The position numbers were made by a program, and so were the translations under genes. This document shows positions 26,051 through 37,346 of a stretch of 64,000 nucleotides of DNA, in pieces. The notes under the pieces were generated by a model. It saw only the letters and a list, made by a program, of their open reading frames with translations, ran no database searches and had not been told where the DNA came from. Every line of letters starts with the position of its first letter. The stretch's first letter is position 1. The stretch covers positions 13,154,197-13,218,196 of the forward strand of contig NC_133230.1 of the NCBI RefSeq assembly GCF_040436345.1, given 5' to 3'. The stretch comes from Pagrus major. Taxonomy: Eukaryota > Chordata > Actinopteri > Spariformes > Sparidae.

Positions 26051-26689
26051 TTCCCTTTATCGCAAGCACACACAGGAATCGCCCGTGGGCTTCAGTGCTC
26101 TGACTGCTAATACACTGACACACACTTACACACACACACACACACTACACTACACTACAACACACACAGAAACAGGCAGACAAGAGAGTCATGCGCCCTG
26201 TTTGTGGCACTCATCAGGATGCACACATCTTTCCACTATCTGCCTGGAAAATCTATACTTCTCCCTCCTCTCTCTCTGCTCTGTTTTCTGTCTGCACATC
26301 CTTCAGACCGACATCTATCTGCTGCCTTCTTCTCCTTCTTCTCCTTCTTCTTCTTCTTCTTCCTCCTCTCCCAGCGTATTTGGACAGCCTCTCACGTCAG
26401 GCCTTGCCGCCGCCCGTCCTCGGCGAAGGGTCATCTCTTTCTCCCCCCGTGTGACCGCTCCATAATGATGCTCTCACTCAACCCCTTAAGCCACTCACCC
26501 TTCTCTCTCTCCTCCCCCCTCCTGACTGCTCTTGTTAAGAAAAGCGAGAGTGAGGGAGAATGAGAGTGAGAGAGAGGGAGAGATACAAGCTCTGTAATTG
26601 GGCTCTTGAATATTTAAGTCACTGGGGATGAAAGTTTAATGAAAAGATGATTATCTACCAGTTTATCACACCACTGTTTCATATTTCAT

Positions 26690-27480
26690 TTTCATATTCT
26701 TCGTTCCCGAGCCGCATTGTCCGTTCTGGCAGCTGTGGATACAGAGTTTATGATCCAGCGTGTGTGTGCTGGAAAAAATATACTGAGAGAAGAGGAGTTT
26801 TAAAGTCGTGACACACAGGAGACACTTTAAGGGGAAATGATGAGGGATTTTTGTCAACACTCAGGTGCAGGAGTGTTCATTTTTTAAGGGATTTCTCCAC
26901 ATTGATCCAATTATTTCTGCTCTCCCCATTTAGATTCTCATTCCTAGTGATCCAGTGCGTGAGAGAAGAGGAGTGTTAAAGTCCTGATACATGGGAGATA
27001 CTTTGAGGGTGTAAAAATGGAGATATTTTGTCCTTTATTGCTCACTTTTCTTGGATTTAGTCAGTGACCATCAGTTATTTCCCACTTAGATTCTCATTCC
27101 TTGCAGCTTTGTCCACTTGATACTGAGTTATGATTTGGTGTGTGTTAGATAACATGAAGACAACTCAAAGTGTCGTAATTTCTCGGTTTTTGGTTGATTA
27201 TGTCGCATTTAATTAATTATTTTTCTACAAAGAACAATGCTGTTCACATACTTTGCCCCATGAATAGATGTCATAAATCTATTACCCTTTTTGGCAGCTG
27301 TGAACTGAGTTATGATCCAGTGAATGATGGAGAATACGGAGAAGAAAAGAGGAAAAGATGCATTTTTATGTTTATGTTGCATACAGACTGTCCTTGTCAT
27401 GATATTAGACACTTGTCTGTATAGCTGCTGTGTCCAATTTTGGCAGGTATGGACCAAATTATAGTCCGAGCAAAAAGGGA
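26690..27480. repeat. Degenerate long tandem repeat
   Basis: Several diverged copies of a unit roughly 170-200 bases long. Recurrent landmarks are AGATTCTCATTCC (near 26932 and 27090), GAGTTATGAT (near 27126 and 27307, with GAGTTTATGATCCAG near 26746), AGAGAAGAGGAG (near 26789 and 26962), TTAAAGTC-TGA-ACA, and GGCAGCTGTG (near 26729 and 27294). Confidence 0.55.
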
Positions 27481-27636
27481 AGAAATGTTCTGTGTTAAGG
27501 CAGCTTAAATCTGTAGAGCAGACATTTTTAAGTGAGACTACACAGGCTAACTTCAGCTGAGCAGCCTCCACTGTGTTCATAAATGGCAATTATGGGATGC
27601 TAAATGCTAAAATACGTCTAGTGTAGCATATATAGG

Positions 27637-28270
27637 CATACAGTTTAACAGTAGCACAAGTAAGAGAGATAAAGTCAGTGAGTTAACTTAGTAATACTAG
27701 TTACTCCCTGTCTAAAGTTGTCTAAACTTAGCTAATATTAGCACCTATAGCCTTATCTCAGCTCATGGTAATACCAGCTAAGGTTGTAGCCTAGCTAAAA
27801 CTTCTAGCTGAATGACTTGAATTGAAAATGTTTGCATTTTTATAATGTATAGCATACATTATAAAGTTAGGTGTTCACAGCACTATCTGTCGAAAGTCAG
27901 CTATCATTAGCTTTAATTAGCATTAACATAATCAACTGGTCATACCAGACCAACTAAGATTGTAGACTAGCAGTCAAACTTATTAAAGACAGTTATATGA
28001 TGTATAGCCTACCTGGTTTAACACTAGCACAAGTACAGAAGAGTTATAAAGTCAATAAATTAACTCAGTAGCCTAGGCTAATGCTAGTTACACATCATTA
28101 TATGTCCAAAGTTAGCTAACATTAGCTACTACAATCAACTGGTAATAGCCTACCAGTCGAATGGTTGTAGTTGTTGTAAGTTGTTTTAGTGCACATTCAA
28201 GATTTTATTCGTAGGAGACGGAATGAGTTATAAAATAATTATATAAAAGTTAGCCTAGGCTATATAGCAT
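27637..28270. repeat. Degenerate tandem repeat rich in TTAGCTA motifs
   Basis: Two clear diverged copies start near 27640 and 28010, both with the order: TTTAACA-TAGCACAAGTA, ATAAAGTCA, AACT-AGTA, CTAGTTAC, GTCTAAAGTT or GTCCAAAGTT, AGCTAA-ATTAGC. A weaker middle copy lies near 27855-27980. No coding potential. Confidence 0.5.
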
Positions 28271-30136
28271 CATTTTAAGGCAATGAAGACACTTTTTCAA
28301 GACAAATATTGGATACTGCAACCTTTTTTGGTAAATTTATTAGCAATGTTTTTCATTGAGGCTATGTATATTATTTAACATGAGTATAAAAGTACTGGAA
28401 TCAACGTATGAAATATCCACAATTTGTATATGTTAATACCAGTATGTTACTCCCATCCAACCAGGTCACTTAACCCCTAAATTTTAATAAAATAAAATAA
28501 AATACTTTTTTTTTAAAAAAAGATCAGCCATCAGTGGAAGCTATTTGGCCGTATCAATCAATTGGGCATACAAGTTTTTCAATTTAGTGGCATTAATCCG
28601 ATCTTTGTTGTTGTTCTTTGCATACAAAAACATGCAGACACAAGATTTCTCAGTTCAGACATTAATTAAGAGACAAATTCAGTGCCAATACTTTGGCTTA
28701 AAGCATCAGATGGTAACTTAACCCGCTGATTTCACCCCATTCTGTTGGTTTGTGTCACCTCCATTGTGTCACAGTTCAAAGAAAGGCACAAGGACACTCT
28801 TTCCTTTATTTAATCGTGTTGGATAAACAGACGGCTGTTTGTTATTCATTCTCATTATTCATAATGGTGGGGACATTAATCCCTTTTTTGCGAGAAGATG
28901 GTGTGAAAAAGCGGCGTTGTGCCGCTCTGACGTGTAGCACTTTTTGCCAAACCCCCAGTGGAATAACAGGCAGGACTGCAGAGTTTTTGAGGGGGATTAT
29001 GTCGCGGACCGACACATAGCCTTAGGCCACAGTTTGGAAAGGGGACGCAGTTTGGACGGCAGAGATTAGAGCACCAAGGTATGGTGCAAAACAGGCCATT
29101 TCCAGGCAAAGACAACCAGCCTACGCGGGTCAATATGTGGTTGCGACAATCTTCTTTGATAAATGAATTCTGGTAATAATACGCAGACTTTATTTTGAAT
29201 GCATGAAAATTAAGATAAGGGGTGATGCTTCCACGAGAGGACACACGACAAAAGATTGAATTTCGGTGGCGTACAATTTGCATTCTTTGTGTTATTTGAT
29301 TAATTTTTGGCAAAGTTGCGCAGATAAATTCATGAGCTGCATTATTAAACAGCTTCGGTCTGTGCTTCAAAAAACCTGAAATCCAATAACCTGTATGAAA
29401 GAAGCCTCTGGGGACTGTAGTGAGACGGAGTTAAAGAGTGTGTTAACCCTGCCTTATGAGTTACTTGGCATTCATTCAGTCCCATAAAACTCCTTCAAAA
29501 AATGTGTGGATCTGTATCGTTCTTGCTGCTTATCAGTTTAATCCACAATTTCACGGCGTCGAGGCGGGGACGACCCGCGCCGCTTGTCGCTTTTGTGGAC
29601 GGGGTGTCACCGTTTAGCCCTATCTCTGCAGCTCGGGGAAAACCAGGGGAGCTCCGTCTCTAGGTCGGGGGTGGGGAAGGAGGGGAGAAAAGAAAAAAAA
29701 AAAAAAAAAGAGCAAGTTAAATGGAAGTGACAATCTGCAAACATTCCTGCCGGCAGCTGCGCAGCATTCTCCATAGTTCACCACCCTCTGCATGGTCACC
29801 GGGGCCCCCCCTGCGACCCCCCGTGCCTGGCACACGCACCTGCCGCTCCCAGCCGTGCTTTCACCGACAGCCAGATAATCTATGGGCGGGTCCCGAGCTG
29901 GGGCTCCCCTCAATGTGCTCTTGAGAAAACCCCTTATGCGTGAAAGAGCCCCCTTTCTCTGCCTTTTGTCCAACACAGTTTTATGGGACAACATTGGGCA
30001 TTATGAGGTTTGGGGGATTTTTCACGGGACTCTATAGAAGGGTATAATCCTTTCAGGCACGGGACGAATAAAAAAGTTTTAACCTGCTGTTTTCATATTT
30101 ATTAGCTGGTTATAGCAGGCGAGGCAGCTGAACCAT

Positions 30137-30138
<2 letters not shown>

Positions 30139-30172
<34 letters not shown>
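30139..30172. repeat. CA microsatellite
   Basis: Seventeen or so AC units followed by a C-rich stretch. Confidence 0.9.
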
Positions 30173-30174
<2 letters not shown>

Positions 30175-30879
30175 CTCCTCCTACTACTCCTCCTCCCTCT
30201 CCTCACACACACATCCACAGAAGCTTCAAGTCCAGGAATCAAGCATTGACAAGATGCTTCGTCTTGAGAGGGGCCCCCCATAATGGACCTGATTGCTTTA
30301 ACTGAATGAGTCAAGAGAGTCAAGTGGGTGACAAACACCAGGGTCACCAAGGCATCAAGTGCCGTGTGGTTTTCTGTTTCAGTCAACAGGTTGATTCAAC
30401 ACATTATTAGATAAAATGTTCCCATTCTGACGGAGGATCTGACCTGTTTTTGTCTTCTTTGTCAATTAAAGTTTCGACAACGTTTAGCTTGTCAATTCGG
30501 GCTTCGAGTTAAGTCAAATTAAGGCGATTTAGAGGCTCAGTGAGTGACGAGAACAATTAGATTTTCTGAATTAGTTGTTGATGAGACTGTGAGTTATTTA
30601 AATTCAATAATAGGGCTCTGTAGCAATGAGCAAAATAATGCAAAATGATGTTTAATAGTTGATTACAGTGAGACATTTAATTAAACAGGTAGATTTCCCT
30701 TCTGTGTAAATCATGTGGGAAGTTTCTCCTCAACACATTTTTGTTATTTTATTTGAACTTAATTTAACCAAGGAGGTCTCTTGAGATTGAAATCGCTTCT
30801 TCAGGAGAGTTTTAGCCAAAATACTGACTTGTTTTTTGCAGTAAAACAAACTAACACTTTTCAATAACCATCGTTACTG

Positions 30880-31920
30880 AATGGTACATTTATAGTTAAT
30901 TAGACTTCAGCTTTATATAGTTATTTGCCTGTTAACTATCAATGAAAGGCTTTAAAAACAATTTATAAAGCGATTGCAAAGGTTTATAAGGACTAATAAA
31001 TGGCAAATTATAGTTAATTAAACATGTTAGGGTGTGTAGGTTTGCTCCGAAAACAAGCTCAAGATGACACTTACTGTGTTGTAAAAATGACTGAAAATTA
31101 AATGGGGTTTGGTTGACAGAATCACACCTAATGGATGGTTTGTATTTTAAGACCTTTTCTAAATCATTCCTAATAGTTTCTCCACAAATAATGGGAAAAT
31201 TGTAGATTTTCCATCATTAATAAATAGTAAATTACACGTAATTAGTTAATAGTTTCACTGTTGACTAACAATTAAATGCTTTATACATCATTTATTAAGC
31301 AATTGTAAAGGTATATACACATTAACAAACGGCAAATTATAGTTAATTAAACTTGTTTGCATGTTTAGTACTGCAATAAAAAAAAGTGGAGGTTTGCTCC
31401 GACAACAAGCTAAAGATGACACCTACTGTGTTGTAAAAATGACTGAAAATTGAATGGGGTTTGGTTGACAGAATCAAACTGATCTGGAGTAGGTTTTATA
31501 ACAACCATCATTAATAAATGGTAAATTATAGTTGATTAAACTTTAGTTAATAGTTATTTCACTGATGACAAACAATGAAATGTTTTAGAAGCCATTTATT
31601 AAGCAACTGTAAAGGTTTATAAACATCAGTTGCAACTCTATAATGGCCATTTAGATGTTTATAAATGAACTACACAGTATTTGTTAACTATTATAAACAT
31701 AAGATGCAACTTTACATCAAACAATTGCTCAATAAATGATTTATAAAGCTTATTATTGTTTGTTAACAGTCAAATGACTGTTAATTAAAGTTTAATTGAC
31801 TGTAATTTACCATTTATTAATGATGGTTGTTATAAAATCTACTATGTTCTTCAATTCCAAATAATTTTCTAGTGTGATTCTGTCAACCAAACCCCATTTA
31901 ATTTTCAGCCATTTTTTAGA
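30880..31920. mobile_element. Cluster of palindromic MITE copies
   Basis: Contains several arms of the same family as 5480-5800 (TTTATAAAGC, AATAAATGG, GTTAATTAAA). A 44-46 base segment with TGGGGTTTGGTTGACAGAAT occurs at 31081-31126 and again in the same direction at 31433-31476. It occurs inverted at 31873-31918, so 31433-31918 looks like one element and 31081 like a second left end. Confidence 0.6.
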
Positions 31921-31937
31921 AAAGACAAGAAAAGAGA

Positions 31938-31938
31938 G

Positions 31939-32018
<80 letters not shown>
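31938..32018. repeat. ATCT tetranucleotide microsatellite
   Basis: About twenty uninterrupted ATCT units directly after the inverted end of the palindromic element. Confidence 0.95.
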
Positions 32019-32019
<1 letters not shown>

Positions 32020-32099
32020 GTTGTCTGTATGTGTTGTGTTGTTTCTCCTCTGACGACAGGTCTTTCTATCCAGTTCATCATACACAGGCCTCAGGGCCG

Positions 32100-32225
32100 C
32101 AGCCTCCCTTCCCCTCCTCTCCACCCTCACCCTCACCCTCACCCTCCCTTCCTCCCTCCCTCTCCCTTCATCCCTCCCTACTCCTCTACCTCCCTCTCTA
32201 TCCTCCACCACCACCACCCCCTTTC
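32100..32225. repeat. Pyrimidine-rich tract
   Basis: Nearly pure C/T, including CACCCT repeats near 32126-32146. On the minus strand it is G-rich. Apparent long frames across it are compositional. Confidence 0.75.
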
Positions 32226-33251
32226 TGTCAAAGCTGATTGTTTCCACGCCAGCAGAGTGCTGCGGGCGAACACACTGTCACACTACATCAGGCAGAGGGA
32301 AGAAGGAGAGAGAGAGAGTATGATAGGGTATATATGTGTTTCTGTGTTCGGGAAAAATGCTCCACGCAACAGCTAAAGCCGAGGCTGCGGCAGGGATTCC
32401 CAAAGTTTTTCATGTCAAGGGCGTCCAAATACCACAAAGACCGCAGACCTCAGATTTTTGTCCTGAGGAGTCTTAATCCAAAAGGACTTTTTGTGGGACA
32501 GATGATATAACTGTCTGAAGCTGCTGTAGACACGGGAGGAAGAATTAAAGTGTTACAGGACATGTGAACGTACAAAATATGCTTTCGTTCAGCACAGAGA
32601 GTACTAAATGAAACTTGACTGTTGGTTTACTGTTGGGTTATTTATCCAAACTGGGCCGAATGACAGCGTAATGACACTAAAAAGCTACATTTTTACTTAA
32701 AACTGTCACAAATGTGTTGCAGGTTGTACAAAGCGATGAGAATATGACGTTTAAAACTGCAAATGATGCACATATTGTTAGCCAACAGCAACAAAATAGT
32801 GATATGTAAGTTAAAGAGCTGGAATACATTTAGTTTGGCTAAATAATGACACTAAATCACCAAAAACAACCCAATGACTTCGGTGGTTTTTTAACTCATG
32901 TTCAGTGGGTGAAGTTAACCCAGTTTTGTGGATCAATTTTGACCCAATGATTTTTAGCGTGTGCGCAGCCAAATATATCTCAAACGCACAGAACTTTATT
33001 TTAAACTCAAGTGGAGATCCAACATTTGCAAAAAGTGCTAAATATGTTGGAGTTTTAAGGGGAAATATGTATGAAATTCTGAATATTTGCCTCAGTGTGA
33101 ACACCGTAGCTTCAGTGAACAAGCTGATACAAAATATAAAGTCTATGATTAGTTCAGAAAGTGAGGTATAAGAGGATTTCTCCAACTCTGAAGGGTGAAA
33201 ATTGCCTGTAAAGTGGTTCATGAAGGAACAGCTACACAATATCAGCTCGTG

Positions 33252-33383
33252 TTAAAGCTCCTGTTGGTGAGATACTTGAGTCTTGAGTCTCATTCTCCAA
33301 CTCGTCAAATACTAATGCTATGATCCCAAAGCTTCAGTATTTGACACTCAAAAATCAGCTATTTTACCAGCAGGAGCTTTAAA
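33252..33383. mobile_element. Short MITE, about 130 bp
   Basis: The left TTAAAGCTCCTGTTGGT matches the complement of the right end, TTAAAGCTCCTGCTGGT. Inside, GTCAAATACT and AGTATTTGAC also pair, so it is palindromic throughout. Confidence 0.65.
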
Positions 33384-34031
33384 GGAAACTTCCGTACAAC
33401 CTGAGTAAACTCACTCAACACGTGGACAGATGATGATCTCATCTTTATTTAAGATGTCTCTAATTTCTTGTTTGTTTTGTTTTGTTTTGGAGCAAGTTGC
33501 CCCTTTAAAAATAATAATCAACGATCTGAGGAAACAGTAAAGGGAGGTAGATGAACTCACCCAATACATAAACATTACGTTTCCCGCGAGATGTATAAAT
33601 AAAGTCTTTGACGATGACAATAAACTTTATTTATACAACAGCACCTTTAAAAACAAAGCTCTTTCTTTCTTTCTCAAAAAAAAAAAAGTGTTTCCCAACA
33701 ATGGCTTTAGCTTGTGAACCCTTGAAACAAACCAGTCTATTTGCAAAAACCCTCGTCATTGCTTGTTAGGTCTACACATCTTGTTCCTTGTCACAGAAAA
33801 AGTTAAACAAAGATTGAAGGAACGTCTGAAAATATATGTCTTTTCTGCTCTCCTGTCCCGTTAATCATCCCACGACCCCCTCTGATGTCTCCTGGTTGGG
33901 AGCTCGTGCATTATATCATTCAACATGTCGTGAAAAACAATCTTCCCAATGGGAATCCTTTCATGGATCCCAGGTGGCCCCCTTGTTAAAGTGCACCACT
34001 GCTGGATGATCCAGCCCCTGTGACCACTGCT

Positions 34032-34116
34032 GCCCCCTGGTGTCAGAACACAGACACAGCAGCAGGAGGTGAGGGTCTGATCTGAGTGTCTGTGATGTGG
34101 TGTCGCCCCCTGGTGG
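34032..34116 (+). promoter_or_regulatory. Two CTCF-like core motifs
   Basis: GCCCCCTGGTG at 34032-34042 and CGCCCCCTGGTGG at 34104-34116, in the same orientation, 72 bases apart. Both fit the CTCF core. Occupancy is not shown by sequence, and this string also occurs within some repeats. Confidence 0.4.
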
Positions 34117-34475
34117 ACACAGTTTTACTGCTGTTATCTTCACAAAGAGGAATCTGTGTGTGTCTGTGTGTGTGTGTGTCCATCTGATAAGTTTTCAGCC
34201 TTGAAAATTTGGAAAAGATTATTTTGTTCTGAGGTCAAACCAAGCAGATAAAGCAACTTTTAAAAATACCTTCCCTTCACCGTCCTGCCAAGACTGATTC
34301 TGCTGCAGTACGGTCAAATCAATCACACCGGAGAGCATCTTCAGCCCTGGGAAGATGTTTTTTTCAGTCATTTGTAGCCTCATTTATATTTTGAAGGAGC
34401 GAGCAAGCTTTGACACTTCACCACAATATGTTTGTTTTCTTGTGTTAAAGGGATAATGAACATTTTTGTATTTAT

Positions 34476-34732
34476 TTAAAGGTGCACTGTCTAGTTTTGT
34501 ACAAGAAAATCAAACTCAGAGAGGTAATATTTACAATATTATTGAGGCAATATTACAAAATTACAACCTAACTAAATAAACAAGCCATGCCCTGGAGAAT
34601 AAGGCCCCAAGAACAACTTGAAAAGTGGCTATTTTGAAGGATCCTGCAAATACAAACAAAGTAAAATAATACAAAATTGTGTTTTCCTCTCGATTTTCCT
34701 TCCCCAGAACTACACTACTATTGCACCTTTAA
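34476..34732. mobile_element. MITE, 257 bp, copy 2
   Basis: Terminal inverted repeats: TTAAAGGTGCACTGTCTAGT at the left; the right end complement is TTAAAGGTGCAATAGTAGTG. It is the same family, length and orientation as the copy at 24458-24715. Confidence 0.75.
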
Positions 34733-36179
34733 TATGTCTTGTATTGTTACGACTGCAGCTTATATTTACGCAGATTTCTACACTGAAGTGATATAAAAAA
34801 TAAACTAAATTAATTTTAGTTAATTTTAATCCTTGATTATTGTAACTGTTGCTGTGCAGATTTATCACATATTGTCCTTCTTAAATGTGCACATTTATTA
34901 AGTGCACACAAATTAAATCAGTCAGTCAGTCAGTCAGATTAGGCTGCTGGTTATTTCTGTAAAGATGGTGATAAAAATGATCTTTGATGGCAGAATTATT
35001 ATCAGTCATGGCTTTAAACATTGAAGGAGATCAGGTAAATGTTTCTGTACAGAACAGAAACAAAAATATAATACAACATTATTTCATCGTACTTAATGTT
35101 ACAAACACTGAACACAATTTATATAAATAGAATTATATTAAAAAAAACATCATTTTCATAATTTTGTCACTGTTTGGAGGTGAAGGTGCCCCAGATCCTC
35201 CTCACGACGCTCCACATCTGGATGTGGGTGTCACAGGCCCAGCTGTGCGCACCTCTCTGCTCCCCAGGATGTTGTGCATTGAAAAGAAAAACCACACATC
35301 TAACACCACACCTGTCGTTTTCTTTCCCACTTTTTTTTTTTTATCGCTATATTAGTGACTGAATTATCAGGTTTGCAGCGGTAGACGTGTGCGTAAAAAC
35401 GCTTCGTCAGTGCGCCCGCAGCCAGCGGGAGTCCCGGCGGTTCAGGGTGAGGAAAGTGAATATAAATATTACGGAGTCACCTTTATCTTACAACATGTGT
35501 GGGTGTTATTGTTACTCAACAAGCACACAACAGTTTGACCTCTGACCCTTTAGAAAAGAGCTGGAAAAGAGCATCTTAGTGACAAACGTGACCCTTTAAT
35601 TTGATTTATTTGTATTTTTAGAGATTTCTCACAGCCACCCATCCAATAAATGACTTATAACCATTCATTAACTCTTAATTCCACCTTATAAACTCTTATA
35701 AAGAGTGCGTTTTTTTTTTTACTGGTTGGCTCGTTTGTTTTAATTCTTACCAACTGGAGGAAACAGCTCATGTGCACACCATCAGAGGATATTATACTAC
35801 ACCTAAAACATGCTTTCCTGAGGGGATCAGGTACCACTGTCTCTGCGCTCTCGCAGCTTTTGGGGCTCATTTATCTCCGTGTTTCATGCGCTTTGTTTGG
35901 ACGCATTTGTAACCCCTCCTAACTACCCTGAAATCACGTCTCGGTGGTTTACAAAATTGCCATCAAAGACGTGTTTGTTCCTCCTTGGTGTCCCCCTTTT
36001 TTTTTTTTCCAGAGGTGTCTGCTTGTACGTTTATTCCGGTGTAAACATGTTTCATGCCTCTCAAACATCCACCTCCAGCCAGCGAACAAGGGATCAATAT
36101 GTAAATCGACTCAAGACTTTTCCCCCCGCGATGCCTGCGTCCAGGAGAGGCGATAAGCTTGAGAGAATAAACGGGAGTT

Positions 36180-36560
36180 GGTTAGTTAGGAGGCATAGTC
36201 GGGGATTATCCCCAAACTTGCCCCGGGGTTTGGCTCTCCTGCGCGCAACCGGACGGGCGTCTGTTCACCGCGGCCGGATAGGACCTGCAGGGCCCCGGGG
36301 CGCAGACTGACAGGCTCCCCGGGCCGCCCCCCCCCCTCCACCACCACCACCACCACCACCACCACCACCACGACTCGCTCCGCATGGAGATTACAGGGTG
36401 GCAACGCGGCTGGTATCTCTGTGAACATACACACATATACGCATAGAAAGAGGTGAGATGATGTCGGAGCGCCCGCGGCTGCAGCCATGCCCGCAAAGAA
36501 CTGATGCTCGAGCCTCACACGGCTATCACACACCCCAGCCCCGTGTGATGAGCCGATACA
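36180..36560. promoter_or_regulatory. CpG-rich patch with CCA repeat
   Basis: 36200-36340 is GC-rich with many CpG dinucleotides, followed by a (CCA)n run at 36337-36371. It could be a CpG island or unannotated promoter. No convincing exon or splice-supported frame was found. Confidence 0.35.
36337..36371. repeat. CCA trinucleotide repeat
   Basis: About eleven CCA units next to a C-run. Confidence 0.9.
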
Positions 36561-36889
36561 GACCAACTCTGTTCGGCTGACAAAGAGGGAATTGTTTGCT
36601 GAAAGGTCAGACGCCTGAGGGGCTCCAGTACAGCAAGTAGAGCTATGGGAGATAAAAAAAAAAAAACTGCCCTTCTTTTAGTCATATCTGCACTGAGGGA
36701 GGCTTTGATAAAACCTGCTCCTTCACATCAACATGCGGATCTGGAATAAAAAATGAAGGCTCTGGGCTCTAAAAGTGCTTTCATCAGCCTTGTACTTCCC
36801 CTCAGATTGATCTATTTTAACTTTTGTGACTAAAGCAACATTTTGAATGTGCAAACAAACACGAAACACACGGAAGCTCAGATATATGA

Positions 36890-36895
36890 TTTATT
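36890..36895 (-). promoter_or_regulatory. Polyadenylation signal, C1orf216 homologue
   Basis: AATAAA on the minus strand about 450 bases after the stop codon. The stretch 36875-37346 is therefore inferred as 3' UTR. Confidence 0.55.
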
Positions 36896-37346
36896 CTTTT
36901 AATTTACTCATTACACTCTATATATACAGCATCTCAGGGTATAAATAATCTCTGATGATGTAAAATCTACATATATTTTCCTTTTTTTTTTTTTGGTACA
37001 GCAGGTGTTTTTTTCAAGACAAAGAAGAACAGCCTACACACACACAGAATATTTTTGATATTAACCTCACAACAAACTGTTCATGATCTCCTTGGACATA
37101 TCATAAATCACACATTTTGGTGAAGGGGTTAGTCTTCAGTTGAAACATTTACTGATGCTCTGGATGGGACACCGTGAAAGAAAAATCAACAAAAACACAA
37201 GTTTTTGCGTCATTACAATCAGAAACATGACAGGATGATGGCAACTGGCGATTGTCTTTGTTTTCAGGGGTCTTCAGGAGAGCAAACAGAACAAAAATGC
37301 TGTTTTTTAACCACTTCCTGTTTCAGTTCCTCCCTCTACCCTCTCT

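Larger units (their letters stand above)
21971..36880. other. Gene-free interval, cdca5 to C1orf216
   Basis: About 15 kb with no coding gene I can support. It holds the SINE at 22033-22234, DNA transposons at 23402-24340, 24458-24715, 33252-33383 and 34476-34732, purine and pyrimidine tracts at 25690-26050 and 32100-32220, long degenerate tandem repeats at 26690-28270, a TAAT-rich non-repetitive stretch at 25480-25690, a GC-rich stretch at 29560-29960, nested palindromic elements at 30880-31920 with a tetranucleotide array at 31938-32018, two CTCF-like sites at 34032-34116, and a CpG-rich patch at 36180-36560. Confidence 0.65.

Noticed and set aside
25690-26103. 137-codon and neighbouring frames over purine/pyrimidine tracts
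   Set aside because: Composition (GGGAGG and CCCTCC runs) removes stop codons; the proteins are low-complexity Pro/Ser or Arg/Gly strings.
31938-32018. Regularly spaced short repeat that could be mistaken for a CRISPR-like array
   Set aside because: It is an uninterrupted ATCT microsatellite without spacers, in a vertebrate genome.
35879-36310. 143-codon + strand frame in a CpG-rich region
   Set aside because: No homology recognised, no splice-supported extension, and the start half is AT-rich non-coding in character. Reported only as a CpG patch.
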